64,000 nucleotides of DNA from Ruegeria sp. Ofav3-42 (lineage in GTDB: Bacteria > Pseudomonadota > Alphaproteobacteria > Rhodobacterales > Rhodobacteraceae), in contig NZ_JAKRGB010000018.1 in the NCBI RefSeq assembly GCF_022347725.1, positions 1-64,000 of the forward strand, read 5' to 3'. The first letter of the stretch is position 1. Each line of letters opens with the position of its first letter. A model generated the notes under the pieces. The model was not told where the DNA came from. It saw only the letters and a list, made by a program, of their open reading frames with translations, and did not search any database. Positions 9,715-18,314 of this stretch are shown piece after piece. The position numbers were made by a program, and so were the translations under genes.

Positions 9715-10614
9715 TCAGGGCTTGAGTGATTGGCCAAGCGCCATGGTGTGTTTTCTGAGCCAGGCCATGAAGCCGCGCGGATCACGCTCCAGCAGTTGCA
9801 TGTCTTCGTCCGAAATCGGATCGCCAATCACCGGCGACTGCGGCTTGTTGCAGGAGCGGACGATTTCATGCAGCAACAGCCCCTGCCGCAGGATGGGCGA
9901 CAGTTTGTTAGCGATCTGATACGCACGCGAGTTTCTGCCGGGGAAGAAAATAGGCACTACCTGCGCGCCGGAACGGCGGATCATCTTGGCGGTGAAAACG
10001 TTCCATTCACGCTCTAGCGCTGGTCCGAACCAATCGTCTGAGGACATCACGACGCCCGACGGGAACAGCGCAACAACGCCGCCGTCTTTCAGGTGCTCCA
10101 TCGCCTTGCCGCGCATTTCCAGCATTTTGGTTTGCGCTTCGGGGTCGTGTGGAAATGGCACCGGGATCATGAAAGACGTCGCCGCCTCATCCAGACCTGT
10201 CAGGACCGAGCGGGTCAGGATACGGTAGTCGCTGCGCACCTGTCCGATAAGCTCGGCCAGGATCATGCCATCGACCATCCCATGCGGGTGGTTGGCAACG
10301 ACGACGACAGGCCCTTTCTTAGGGATACGCGCAATCTGTTCCTGCGGTGTGGTCAGGTCGATTCCCATAGTCTTGAGGGCTCCGCCCCAGAACCGTTGGC
10401 CGCGATAGTATTCGTTCTTTTTCTCGAACTTGTTCACCATTCGCAGAATGGTCAGCTTACCCGTGCACCATTCGATGGCGCGGATGGCCGTAGACGTCCA
10501 GGCATCGTCGAATGAGTTCGCATAGGTCAGGGTTCTACGGTCGTAGATTTCGCCCTGGTCTTCTGTCCCATCCACAACCGGGCCTGTCTTGGTCTCGTGC
10601 GTCGTTTCCGCCAA
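9715..10614 (-). CDS. Lysophospholipid acyltransferase family protein
   Basis: This 299-residue PlsC-like protein has the acyltransferase motif NHPHGMVDGM near residue 108, where His and Asp form the catalytic pair; the usual NHxxxxD has the expected spacing. ALFPSGVVMSS corresponds to the FPEGT-type substrate block, and FFPGRNSRAYQI follows. It is probably membrane-associated and acylates a lysolipid, perhaps for phosphatidic acid or ornithine-lipid synthesis. It is the last gene behind HPr on the minus strand, 38 bp from it; a functional tie to the PTS is not evident. Confidence 0.85.
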   Translation of the reverse strand: MAETTHETKTGPVVDGTEDQGEIYDRRTLTYANSFDDAWTSTAIRAIEWCTGKLTILRMVNKFEKKNEYYRGQRFWGGALKTMGIDLTTPQEQIARIPKKGPVVVVANHPHGMVDGMILAELIGQVRSDYRILTRSVLTGLDEAATSFMIPVPFPHDPEAQTKMLEMRGKAMEHLKDGGVVALFPSGVVMSSDDWFGPALEREWNVFTAKMIRRSGAQVVPIFFPGRNSRAYQIANKLSPILRQGLLLHEIVRSCNKPQSPVIGDPISDEDMQLLERDPRGFMAWLRKHTMALGQSLKP

Positions 10615-10652
10615 TTCCTGGTCTTCCCGTTCTTCATGTCGCGACTGAGCGA

Positions 10653-10922
10653 TCAGAACCCTTCCCCAAACTTGTCGTTCACCAGGGTTTCCAATGCATC
10701 AGCCAACGCCTCAGCATCCGGTCCGGACGTCTCGACGTCAATAGTCGTTCCGCGCGAGGCTGCCAACATCAAAAGACCCATGATGCTATCCCCTGATGCA
10801 GAAAGTCCGTCTTTGGACACCTCGGCCTGCGCATCAAATCCTTCCACGACCTCTACCAGCTTGGCCGAGGCGCGGGCGTGCAGCCCCTTTTCATTGATTA
10901 TTTTCAAGCTTCGATTGGTCAT
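10653..10922 (-). CDS. ptsH: HPr phosphocarrier protein of a regulatory PTS
   Basis: This 89-residue HPr carries the phosphorylatable His in GLHARASAKLVEVVE at about residue 16 and the HprK target Ser in GDSIMGLLMLAAS near 47. With EIIA (next gene) and a truncated HprK upstream it makes a signalling phosphorelay without any sugar permease in the window. EI (PtsP) must be encoded elsewhere. In related bacteria this relay adjusts carbon and nitrogen metabolism and ChvGI output. Confidence 0.95.
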   Translation of the reverse strand: MTNRSLKIINEKGLHARASAKLVEVVEGFDAQAEVSKDGLSASGDSIMGLLMLAASRGTTIDVETSGPDAEALADALETLVNDKFGEGF

Positions 10923-10939
10923 TCTTAATCAATCCGGTC

Positions 10940-11332
10940 TTAATCCAACGTCACGTTCTGCGCGTTAATGTACTTACGTCCAGCCTCCATCGCCCGCCGG
11001 ACCGCATCTCCGATCGGCAGGTGGCGACTTTTGGCCAGTTTAATCAGCATAGGCAGGTTTGCACCGTAAAGGATACGGCGATCCTGCGGCGTGCAGGCCT
11101 TCAAACTTAGATTCGATGGGCTTCCCCCGAACAGGTCAGTTACCACGACGACACCGTCTCCGACATCGACACTGTCTGCAGCAATACAGATTTCGGCCTG
11201 CTTGGCTTCACGATCATGGTCGGCCTCGATCGAGATCGCGGCCAGTCCAGGTTGCTGCCCCACCACATGCTGCATTGCGGCCAGATACTCCTGAGCCAGC
11301 CCGCCATGTGCTACGAGTACGATCCCGATCAA
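10940..11332 (-). CDS. PTS EIIA component of the mannose family
   Basis: This 130-residue single-domain EIIA-Man starts MIGIVLVAHGGLAQEY, with the phosphorylated His at residue 9. The segment VVVVTDLFGGSPSNLSL follows the family pattern. No EIIB, EIIC or EIID is present, so it is a regulatory acceptor of phosphate from HPr. Its start overlaps the rapZ stop by 4 bp, showing tight co-expression. Confidence 0.93.
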   Translation of the reverse strand: MIGIVLVAHGGLAQEYLAAMQHVVGQQPGLAAISIEADHDREAKQAEICIAADSVDVGDGVVVVTDLFGGSPSNLSLKACTPQDRRILYGANLPMLIKLAKSRHLPIGDAVRRAMEAGRKYINAQNVTLD

Positions 11333-12222
11333 TCCGGCCTCACATTCAACGATCGACGTTCCATTTCGCGGTGCCTAATTGCCACTTGCTGCCCCTCTTC
11401 TGCAAGTGCCTTTGCAACCGCTTCGGCGGTTGCAACCGATCTGTGTTGCCCTCCTGTACACCCGAAGGCTACCGAGAGGTGCGCTTTGCCCTCGGCCCGG
11501 TATGCCGGCAACAACAATTTCAACAGATCGACAACCCGGTCGAAAAACGGCGCATAGTTCGCATCTGACTGAACATAGTGCGCCACGTCCGGGTTTCGAC
11601 CATCTTCCGCCCGCAGTTCCGGGCGCCAATATGGGTTTGCCAAGAACCGGCAATCAAAGACCATATCCAGCCCGCGCGGCAGGCCGCGTTTGTATGAGAA
11701 CGACTCGATCGACACGGCCAGATGCCGACCGCCTTTCGGCGCGAACCAACGCTCGACCTCCTCGCGCAGCTGGTGAACGTTCAATGGGCTGGTATCGATC
11801 AGGGTGTCGGCGATCTCGCGGATTGGGGCCAACAGCTCTTTCTCCTGCCGAACACCGGTTTCAGGACTGGCATCGGCCGCAACCGGGTGGCGCCTGCGGG
11901 TTTCCGAGAACCGGCGCAACAGCACTTCGTCGCTGCAATCGAGATAGAGTATTGTCAGGTCAACCTGCTCCATCCGACGCAGGCGAACGGCAAGTTCAAC
12001 AAACCCGATGGTCGAGAAATCGCGGTTGCGCGCGTCGATGCCCAGCGCCATCGGGCGATCATTTTCGGAACCGTCCAACAGGCGCATCAAAAGACCCATC
12101 GGCAGATTGTCGATGGCCTCAAAACCCAAATCTTCAAGAACACGGATCGCTGTTGACCGCCCGGCCCCCGAGGGACCGGTCACCAGAACGATGCGCCGCT
12201 GCGGTTTCATTTGCTGGGCCAT
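11329..12222 (-). CDS. rapZ: RNase adapter / nucleotide-binding protein RapZ
   Basis: This protein of about 297 residues has Walker A GPSGAGRST near the start, EAIDNLPMGLL, and the C-terminal signature VAFGCTGGQHRSV. In enterobacteria RapZ guides RNase E to GlmZ; in alphaproteobacteria the RNA target is unclear, yet the gene almost always lies between hprK and EIIA. Starts at 12222 (MAQQMKPQRR) and at 12210 (ATGA overlap with the hprK stop) are both plausible; I chose 12222 because homologues carry a short extra N-terminus. Confidence 0.93.
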   Translation of the reverse strand: MAQQMKPQRRIVLVTGPSGAGRSTAIRVLEDLGFEAIDNLPMGLLMRLLDGSENDRPMALGIDARNRDFSTIGFVELAVRLRRMEQVDLTILYLDCSDEVLLRRFSETRRRHPVAADASPETGVRQEKELLAPIREIADTLIDTSPLNVHQLREEVERWFAPKGGRHLAVSIESFSYKRGLPRGLDMVFDCRFLANPYWRPELRAEDGRNPDVAHYVQSDANYAPFFDRVVDLLKLLLPAYRAEGKAHLSVAFGCTGGQHRSVATAEAVAKALAEEGQQVAIRHREMERRSLNVRPD

Positions 12223-12677
12223 TCCGGGTCCACGCGCCCCATCTTTGTCAGTTGCATAAGTGCTGCTGCCAAATTGGGGACGCCGCACGCCCGAAGCAAG
12301 GGAACAGTTTGCCTCAGGACTCGGACCGAAACCGGTTCCGGCAAACGCTCCGGCTCGGGCTGATCCATGTCCACGACATAGCTTACGCTAACCGGCCCTA
12401 TCGATGACGCCCGGAGCAATCCAACACCGCGGGCTTCGATCATCCCACGGATGTTCGGTGCCGCATCAGCCATCACCTGATCCTCACCGTCGCGCAACTC
12501 CACCCTGTCATCCGCGACCAAATCGGCCCCCAGGGCTATCATCTGCAAAGCGAGAGACGATTTCCCCGTCCCCGAAGACCCGACAATCAGCACGCCTCGC
12601 CCCTCAACGGCGACGCAGCTTGCGTGGATAATGGCCGTGTCCTTGTCTTCTGACTCAAAGAGGGTCGCGCCATTCAT
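12207..12677 (-). CDS. hprK: HPr kinase/phosphorylase, alphaproteobacterial short form
   Basis: The 156 residues correspond only to the C-terminal catalytic domain; Gram-positive HprK has about 310. Walker A GSSGTGKSSLALQM lies at about residues 33-46, followed by GADLVADDRVEL. The N-terminal regulatory domain is absent, as known for alphaproteobacteria. It should phosphorylate the Ser of HPr. It is followed on the minus strand by rapZ (overlapping) and preceded by chvG with only 3 bp between them. Confidence 0.93.
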   Translation of the reverse strand: MNGATLFESEDKDTAIIHASCVAVEGRGVLIVGSSGTGKSSLALQMIALGADLVADDRVELRDGEDQVMADAAPNIRGMIEARGVGLLRASSIGPVSVSYVVDMDQPEPERLPEPVSVRVLRQTVPLLRACGVPNLAAALMQLTKMGRVDPEWPSK

Positions 12678-12680
12678 GAC

Positions 12681-14390
12681 TTATACGGGCAACCCAACGA
12701 CAAAGCGTGCACCCAGCGGGTCCGAGGTAATGTCGGCTTCGGTCGGTCGAATGTTCTCGGCCCAAATCACGCCGCCATGCGCTTCGACAATCTGCTTGGA
12801 AATCGCCAGCCCAAGGCCCGAATTATTGCCGAAATGTTCGGCTGGGCGCTGTGAATAGAACCTTTTGAAGACCTTGGTCAAAGCCTGTTCCGGGATACCT
12901 GGGCCCGTGTCTTCGACCACGACCAGCACGCGGTTTTCACGCCGCCGAACCCAGACACGAATGGCATCACTTTCCTCACAGAACGAAATCGCGTTGGTGA
13001 TCAGGTTGACAAAAACCTGCGCCAGTCGCGCCTCAAGTCCGTCGATAACGATCGGATCAGCCGGCAGATCGGTGATAAAGTCGATGCCTTTGGTCCGCGC
13101 CTCTTCACCCAGATACTGGCTGATATTTCCAACCAGTTTCAAAAGGTCGAAGGGCTGCTCTTCTTCCTTGACCAGTTCGGCATCCAGGCGTGATGCGTTC
13201 GAGATATCGCTGACCAGACGATCCAGCCGGCGCACATCATGTTCAATCACGCCCATCAGTTTTTCGCGCTGGTCCTCACGTGTGACCATCCGCAACGTTC
13301 CCACTGCAGATTGAAGACTGGCCAGCGGGTTCTTGATCTCATGCGCCACATCGGCGGCAAACTGTTCGTTCGCATCGATCCGGTTGTACAGCGCGGTGAC
13401 CATGCCGCGCAGCGACCGGCTTAGCAGTCCGATCTCATCCGGACGTGCGGTAAGGTCTGGAATACGGATTCGGCCCGGGTTCACGCCTGCCCCCCGATCC
13501 TTGCCCAATTCAGCAGCGGCGGCCAGATCGGCCAGCGGGTTCGCGATGGTCGACGCCAAAACCAGGCTAAGCCCGATCGAGACCAGCAATGCGACAACAA
13601 ACATCTGAAGGATGCGCTCTTGCTCGCGGCGGGCCAGTGCGTCGATTTCCCCGGATGGTCCAGCCATGGCAACGGCCCCAACGGCAGCGCCATTTTGCAG
13701 GATCGGTGCTGCGGCCACGATCACCGTTTCGCCAAAGTCATCCTTGACCGCTTGCACCTGCATTTGCCCTTGCAACGCGCCGGGAATGATGGCCTGAACC
13801 CTTTGAGCCAGAGTCGGCGCCTCATTAGGTTCGGCGCCCGTGAACACGCGTGACAAACCGGTCCAGACGGCGTTCAAGGCATCGCTGATCAGCGTGCTGC
13901 CTGTCTGTAGCTCGGCTTCCGCCATCAGCGGCGATGACTGCGAAGCCGCCCCGCGCGCCCAACCGATCAGCGTTCCACGCGCATCATAAACAAAGACCTC
14001 GCCCCCCGCGGGAAGGCTGAGACCTGCGAGCGTGTCTTTCACGTCAAGCGCGCTTGTACCCTGAGACAAGCCGGGGGTTTTCTGCCGCAACTGCGTCTCA
14101 AACACGTTGCTGACCAGCTGCGCGTCACCAATCAGGTTGCGTGCAGTCTGCTGAACTTGCTCATCGCGAGAATCGTCGAGGTAGAGCAGCCCGGTGACCA
14201 GGGTCACCAGAGCAATCAGGTTGAAGGTGATGATCTTGCGGGCCAGCGGCGAGCCACGCATTGCGAACAGGTTGCGACGGCGACGCGACGCCCTCAGCTC
14301 GGCCGACTCGGGGTCCTGCGGGATGACCCAATCATCCCCCAGAACGACATCACCGTCCCGCAATTCGCTGGCTTGTTCGGTATCGCGCAC
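12681..14390 (-). CDS. chvG: Sensor histidine kinase ChvG (ExoS type)
   Basis: This 569-residue kinase has a cytoplasmic N-terminus and TM1 near residues 53-71. A periplasmic sensor domain follows, with TM2 near 266-288 and a HAMP linker. The H-box is FAADVAHEIKNPLASLQSA, the N-box LVNLITNAISF-like, and the G-boxes are EDTGPGIPEQA and NNSGLGLAISKQIVEAHGG. In relatives it responds to acid or envelope stress and is restrained by ExoR. It partners ChvI, 32 bp upstream, and is directly linked to hprK. Confidence 0.95.
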   Translation of the reverse strand: MRDTEQASELRDGDVVLGDDWVIPQDPESAELRASRRRRNLFAMRGSPLARKIITFNLIALVTLVTGLLYLDDSRDEQVQQTARNLIGDAQLVSNVFETQLRQKTPGLSQGTSALDVKDTLAGLSLPAGGEVFVYDARGTLIGWARGAASQSSPLMAEAELQTGSTLISDALNAVWTGLSRVFTGAEPNEAPTLAQRVQAIIPGALQGQMQVQAVKDDFGETVIVAAAPILQNGAAVGAVAMAGPSGEIDALARREQERILQMFVVALLVSIGLSLVLASTIANPLADLAAAAELGKDRGAGVNPGRIRIPDLTARPDEIGLLSRSLRGMVTALYNRIDANEQFAADVAHEIKNPLASLQSAVGTLRMVTREDQREKLMGVIEHDVRRLDRLVSDISNASRLDAELVKEEEQPFDLLKLVGNISQYLGEEARTKGIDFITDLPADPIVIDGLEARLAQVFVNLITNAISFCEESDAIRVWVRRRENRVLVVVEDTGPGIPEQALTKVFKRFYSQRPAEHFGNNSGLGLAISKQIVEAHGGVIWAENIRPTEADITSDPLGARFVVGLPV

Positions 14391-14422
14391 GAGACCCGCT
14401 TACCCCTAGTGTGTGGCCACGC

Positions 14423-15127
14423 CTATTCTTCGTTGTACCTGTACCCAATTCCGTACAGTGTTTCGATCGCCGAGAACTCCGGATCCGCGGCGCGCATCTT
14501 TTTGCGCAGGCGTTTAATATGGCTGTCGATCGTGCGGTCATCCACATAGACCTGATCATCGTAGGCAACGTCCATCAGCTGATCACGGCTTTTGACAAAG
14601 CCCGGTCGCTGCGCCAGCGCCTGCAATAGCAGGAACTCGGTCACCGTCAGAGAAACGTCCGACCCCTTCCAGCTGACCGCGTGGCGAAGCGGGTCCATCC
14701 GCAGATCACCGCGTTCCATAACCTTGGCATCACCAGTGCTGGCCGTTGTCACATCGCCCGACGTCGCCTCTTGCCTGCGCAGCAGCGCACGAATGCGCTC
14801 GACCAGAAGGCGCTGCGAAAATGGTTTCTTGACGTAGTCATCCGCACCCATGCGCAGACCCAGAACTTCGTCAATCTCGTCATCTTTGGATGTGAGGAAA
14901 ATCACCGGCATCTGGGTTTTCTGCCGCAGCCGCTGCAACAGGTCCATCCCATCCATTCGCGGCATCTTTATGTCCAGAACGGCCATATCCGGCAGCTTCT
15001 TGTTGAAAGCGTCCAGCGCTGCCTGCCCATCGTTATATGTCTCGACCTCGAACCCTTCGGCTTCGAGCGTCATAGAAACGGACGTCAGAATATTTCTGTC
15101 GTCGTCTACCAATGCAATCTTCGACAT
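14423..15127 (-). CDS. chvI: Response regulator ChvI
   Basis: This 234-residue OmpR/PhoB-type regulator has the receiver phospho-acceptor Asp in [18 protein letters not shown] (about residue 52) and the conserved Lys in [12 protein letters not shown]. The C-terminal winged helix holds [17 protein letters not shown] and [12 protein letters not shown]. It is phosphorylated by ChvG and controls envelope, motility and exopolysaccharide genes in relatives. It is transcribed away from pckA across a 348-bp region and has a GGGTTAACCC palindrome just before its ATG. Confidence 0.95.
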   Translation of the reverse strand: MSKIALVDDDRNILTSVSMTLEAEGFEVETYNDGQAALDAFNKKLPDMAVLDIKMPRMDGMDLLQRLRQKTQMPVIFLTSKDDEIDEVLGLRMGADDYVKKPFSQRLLVERIRALLRRQEATSGDVTTASTGDAKVMERGDLRMDPLRHAVSWKGSDVSLTVTEFLLLQALAQRPGFVKSRDQLMDVAYDDQVYVDDRTIDSHIKRLRKKMRAADPEFSAIETLYGIGYRYNEE

Positions 15128-15475
15128 CGGGTTAACCCCTATTCCTGCTCACTCACGCAATAATTCGCTTATTAGTAAGGCATCTTTGGCGTTTTTACGG
15201 CCCCGAATCAATCCGTATCTGCGAATCGTGCGATTGTTGTCACACAGTTGCGGCAAAAAAGCCGTTAATACGCGCGGAAAAGCGCCTTGTTTTCCGACAG
15301 GAAATTTGTGGTGGCGCTAAACTTTGACTTGGTTGCGCTAACTACGCCAAACCGTGCTGTTCATGCCCTGAACGACCGTGATAAGACGCGCTCATCCGCC
15401 GGTTTTTCCCGGTATACTGCCCCAAGAGCGCACCCCGGCCCAACCGCCGGCGCGCCGCCACAGGAGAAGAAACGC
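15128..15475. promoter_or_regulatory. Divergent chvI / pckA control region
   Basis: This 348-bp stretch has no credible gene. It includes GGGTTAACCC at 15129-15138, a small GCGGC/GCCGT hairpin near 15250-15265, TATACT as a possible -10 for pckA at 15413-15418, and AGGAGA as the pckA ribosome-binding site at 15462. An open frame runs in phase into pckA from 15287 but lacks family similarity. Sites for ChvI itself may be here but I could not define one safely. Confidence 0.5.
15129..15138. repeat. Palindrome GGGTTAACCC, copy 1
   Basis: The perfect 10-bp palindrome GGGTTAACCC lies one base upstream of the chvI start codon. Identical copies lie at 15489-15498 (fifth to eighth codons of pckA) and 18305-18314 (stop-codon junction of two convergent genes). 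Confidence 0.5.
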
Positions 15476-17074
15476 ATGACATCTGGACGGGTTAACCCGC
15501 AATTCCGCCTCGAAGATCAGGGCATCGAGGGTCTGGGCAATGTCTATTACAACTTCATGGAACCGGCGCTGATCGAAGAAGCGCTGAAGCGCGGCGAAGG
15601 CACCCTTGGCAATGGCGGAGCCTTCCTGGTCACCACCGGCAAATTCACCGGCCGCTCGCCCAAGGACAAGCACGTCGTCAAAACCGACAGCGTAGTTGAC
15701 ACCATCTGGTGGGAAAACAACGCCGAGATGACCCCCGAAGGGTTTGACGCCTTGTATGCCGACATGCTCGAGCACATGAAGGGCCGCGATTATTTCGTGC
15801 AGGATCTCGTTGGCGGTGCCGATCCGGCCTACTCGATCAACGTGCGTATGGTCACCGAAATGGCCTGGCACAACCTGTTCATCCGCCACCTGCTGCGTCG
15901 TCCCGATCGCGAAGATCTGGAAGAGTTCGTTGCTGACTTTACCGTCATCAACTGCCCCAGCTTCAAAGCTGACCCGGCTAAACACGACTGCCACAGCGAG
16001 ACCGTGATCGCCCTGAATTTCGACCGTAAGGTGATCCTGATCGGCGGAACCGAATACGCGGGCGAAAACAAGAAATCGGTCTTTACCCTTCTGAACTACA
16101 TGCTGCCTGAAAAAGGTGTGATGCCGATGCACTGCTCGGCCAACCACGCCGTCGGCAACCCGGTCGACACCGCAGTGTTCTTTGGCCTGTCCGGCACCGG
16201 CAAGACCACCCTGTCGGCCGACCCGTCGCGCACCCTGATCGGTGACGACGAACATGGCTGGTCGGATCGCGGCACCTTCAACTTCGAAGGCGGCTGCTAT
16301 GCCAAGACAATCAATCTGAACGCCGAAGCCGAGCCTGAAATCTACGCGACGACCAGCAAATTCGGCACAGTGATTGAGAATATGGTCTTCGATCCCGAAA
16401 CCAAGGAGTTGGATTTCGAGGATGACTCGCTGACCGCGAACATGCGTTGTGCCTACCCGCTGGAGTACATCTCGAACGCGTCGAGCAGCGCGCTGGGTGG
16501 GCACCCGAAGAACATCATCATGCTGACCTGTGATGCGTTCGGTGTACTACCTCCGATCGCGCGGCTGACCCCGGCGCAGGCGATGTATCACTTCCTGTCC
16601 GGGTTCACCTCGAAGGTTGCCGGCACCGAACGTGGTATCACCGAGCCTCAGCCAACGTTCTCAACCTGCTTTGGTGCGCCCTTCATGCCGCGCCGCCCCG
16701 AGGAGTATGGCAATCTGTTGCGCGACAAGATCGCCCAGCACGGCGCGACCTGCTGGCTGGTCAACACCGGCTGGACCGGCGGCGCCTATGGCGTTGGTAG
16801 CCGGATGCCGATTCGCGCGACACGTGCCTTGTTGACTGCTGCTCTGGAAGGTTCGCTGCGTGATGCTGAGTTCCGCAAGGATGCCAACTTTGGCTTTGAC
16901 GTCCCGGTCTCGGTGCCTGGCGTGGCCGAAGTGCTGCTGGACCCGCGCCGCACCTGGGATGATCAGGCCGCCTTTGACAAGCAGGCGGAAAAACTGGTGC
17001 AGATGTTTGCGGAAAACTTTGAGCAATATCTTCCCTTTATTGACGATGACATCAAAGCCGTCGCAATCGGATAA
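15476..17074 (+). CDS. pckA: Phosphoenolpyruvate carboxykinase (ATP)
   Basis: This 532-residue enzyme converts oxaloacetate plus ATP to phosphoenolpyruvate, the entry to gluconeogenesis. The start [19 protein letters not shown] at 15476 has AGGAGA before it and gives the standard family length. The ATP loop is [14 protein letters not shown] with IGDDEHGW next, and FTGRSPKDK binds substrate. Metal and substrate residues lie in [10 protein letters not shown], and later blocks include [14 protein letters not shown]. It lies divergent from chvI-chvG-hprK, the classic alphaproteobacterial link between gluconeogenesis and ChvGI. Confidence 0.97.
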   Translation: MTSGRVNPQFRLEDQGIEGLGNVYYNFMEPALIEEALKRGEGTLGNGGAFLVTTGKFTGRSPKDKHVVKTDSVVDTIWWENNAEMTPEGFDALYADMLEHMKGRDYFVQDLVGGADPAYSINVRMVTEMAWHNLFIRHLLRRPDREDLEEFVADFTVINCPSFKADPAKHDCHSETVIALNFDRKVILIGGTEYAGENKKSVFTLLNYMLPEKGVMPMHCSANHAVGNPVDTAVFFGLSGTGKTTLSADPSRTLIGDDEHGWSDRGTFNFEGGCYAKTINLNAEAEPEIYATTSKFGTVIENMVFDPETKELDFEDDSLTANMRCAYPLEYISNASSSALGGHPKNIIMLTCDAFGVLPPIARLTPAQAMYHFLSGFTSKVAGTERGITEPQPTFSTCFGAPFMPRRPEEYGNLLRDKIAQHGATCWLVNTGWTGGAYGVGSRMPIRATRALLTAALEGSLRDAEFRKDANFGFDVPVSVPGVAEVLLDPRRTWDDQAAFDKQAEKLVQMFAENFEQYLPFIDDDIKAVAIG

Positions 17075-17080
17075 AATTAT

Positions 17081-17105
17081 AGGGGGCGATCTCGCCCCCT
17101 TTTCT
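17081..17105 (+). terminator. Rho-independent terminator of pckA
   Basis: AGGGGGCGA-TCTCGCCCCCTTTTCTTT is a perfect GC stem with a T-rich tail 7 bp after the pckA stop. Confidence 0.88.
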
Positions 17106-17144
17106 TTGCGTCAGGCGAGCGGAATCAAGACCATCACCTTATAG

Positions 17145-17170
17145 TTGTATAATGCACAATGCATATACAA
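17145..17170. promoter_or_regulatory. AT-rich dyad with TATAAT, operator candidate
   Basis: TTGTATA-A-TGCA-CAA-TGCA-TATACAA is an inverted repeat with 11-bp arms and one bulged base in an otherwise GC-rich gap. It overlaps a perfect -10 hexamer TATAAT at 17148-17153. The TTGTATA/TATACAA halves recall operators of GntR-family regulators. No gene starts within 250 bp, so an unannotated RNA or a long leader is possible. Confidence 0.45.
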
Positions 17171-17226
17171 ATACGTTGCCCGACCCACTGGATTAGAGTA
17201 TTTCCCGATGTCATTAGGATGAATAA

Positions 17227-17248
17227 GCCCGGCGCTTGCGCACCGGGC
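17227..17248. other. GC-rich stem-loop in the 17.1-17.4 kb gap
   Basis: GCCCGG-CGCTTGCGCA-CCGGGC forms a stable stem with further pairing in the loop. On the minus strand it is followed by TTATTCAT, a weak T-tract. The gap 17106-17444 holds no credible gene; this hairpin and the two dyads are its only clear features. Confidence 0.4.
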
Positions 17249-17397
17249 GGGAAGTAAAAAGACCTTGGGGCTACTCATGAGCGCGCACTCACATTCGCGA
17301 TTTGAGCAACCTAATCAACTATCTAGTGTAATCCACCGGGGATGGGTGTCAATATGAGACGCACTGAGTATCATTGAAATTCAGCAAGCTTCTCAAA

Positions 17398-17415
17398 TTT
17401 CGCGCACGCGCGAAA
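17398..17415. promoter_or_regulatory. TTTCGCG-CACG-CGCGAAA dyad before the winged-helix gene
   Basis: A perfect 7-bp inverted repeat with a 4-base centre lies 29 bp before the ATG at 17445. It could be an autoregulatory operator of the following DNA-binding protein or a leader hairpin. Confidence 0.4.
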
Positions 17416-17444
17416 GACGACAAGGAAACAACAGGTAAAAAGAA

Positions 17445-17735
17445 ATGACGGAAATCTCGAAACTGACCGAACTTCGCAAATTGATGCAGAGTATGGAACG
17501 GACTCTGGGCCTTGAGCAACTCTCTCCGGTTGAGCGCGACATTTATTATGCGGCCGAAGAACTGTCCAAAGCTGATCAGGAAGTCCGCACCTTCGGTCTG
17601 ATCGAGCACACGCTTGTCCAAAGCGTTTCGCGCCCGACGTTTTTCCGTGCGCTGAAATCGTTGGTACAAAAGGGCTACCTGTCCCAAAGCGGCAGCGCCA
17701 ACCGGGGACGGTATATCGTTCATGCGCCCAAATGA
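17445..17735 (+). CDS. Small winged-helix DNA-binding protein
   Basis: This is a 96-residue protein. The N-terminal helix, with MQSMERTLGLEQLSPVER, is followed by a winged-helix core in which SRPTFFRALKSLVQKGY looks like the recognition helix and SANRGRYIVHAP the wing. The layout resembles MarR- or phage-Cro-like regulators in which one helix precedes the HTH. The ATG has a purine-rich leader (GGTAAAAAGAA). Targets are unknown; the dyad at 17398-17415 makes autoregulation plausible. A longer open frame on the opposite strand is a shadow. Confidence 0.65.
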   Translation: MTEISKLTELRKLMQSMERTLGLEQLSPVERDIYYAAEELSKADQEVRTFGLIEHTLVQSVSRPTFFRALKSLVQKGYLSQSGSANRGRYIVHAPK

Positions 17736-17768
17736 TGCGCCCAACCTGCGCACCGATGGCTAAACACC

Positions 17769-18311
17769 GTGCGCAGATGGGCCTCTGACACATTCTTCGC
17801 CTCATTGGCTTATGTAGTTGCGTCATTCCTCACCTTCGAGGTCCTGATGCCGCTGCAAAACGTGTTTTTTCCGGAATACCCAAGCCGGGCCAGCCTTCTG
17901 TTTCTGCCGCATGGCGTGCGCGTGTTGGCAGCGTGGTTGCTGGGATGGCGCGCGATTTTCGCCTTGCTGCCCGGGGTCTTCGTCGTATTTGCGTTTCTTG
18001 GCGGCACGGATGTCTTTCTACCCAGCCGGCTGCTGGCGATCGTCATCGCTGTTACAACCGTTCCGGCCGTTTTCTACCTGTGTAAATGGGCAGGCTGGGA
18101 TCTGTTTCCCAGCCCCGACCGAAAGCCCTGTTGGTCGTGCGTCATGGGAGTAGGTGTCGTCACGTCCTTCCTTGTTTCCGCTTTGACCAATATGGCCTTT
18201 GGCAGCGCAAGGGTGGAATACGTTGCCTTTTTGATCGGCGATATCTCGGGGCTGTTTTTCCTGATGCTCGGGCTGTATTACACGCTCCGGCTTGTGGATA
18301 GCAGGGGTTAA
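17769..18311 (+). CDS. Integral membrane protein of unknown function
   Basis: This 180-residue protein has about five membrane helices with short loops; FPEYPSRASLLFLPHGVRV in the first loop recalls the MASE1-like sensor fold, but the protein lacks any output domain. GTG at 17769 is the first possible start after the upstream stop, 33 bp away, so it probably shares the transcript of the winged-helix gene. Its stop overlaps the stop of the convergent TauE-like gene by 4 bp at a GGGTTAACCC palindrome. Confidence 0.6.
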   Translation: MRRWASDTFFASLAYVVASFLTFEVLMPLQNVFFPEYPSRASLLFLPHGVRVLAAWLLGWRAIFALLPGVFVVFAFLGGTDVFLPSRLLAIVIAVTTVPAVFYLCKWAGWDLFPSPDRKPCWSCVMGVGVVTSFLVSALTNMAFGSARVEYVAFLIGDISGLFFLMLGLYYTLRLVDSRG

Positions 18312-18314
18312 CCC
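18305..18314. repeat. Palindrome GGGTTAACCC, copy 3
   Basis: This copy is identical to those flanking the chvI/pckA region at 15129-15138 and 15489-15498. Here it contains both convergent stop codons. Confidence 0.45.

Noticed and set aside
15287-15475. In-phase N-terminal extension of PckA
   Set aside because: The ATG at 15476 has a strong ribosome site and gives the standard 532 residues.
17349-17753. 134-codon minus-strand frame over the winged-helix gene
   Set aside because: The plus-strand protein has a coherent winged-helix pattern and better start; the minus frame has none.
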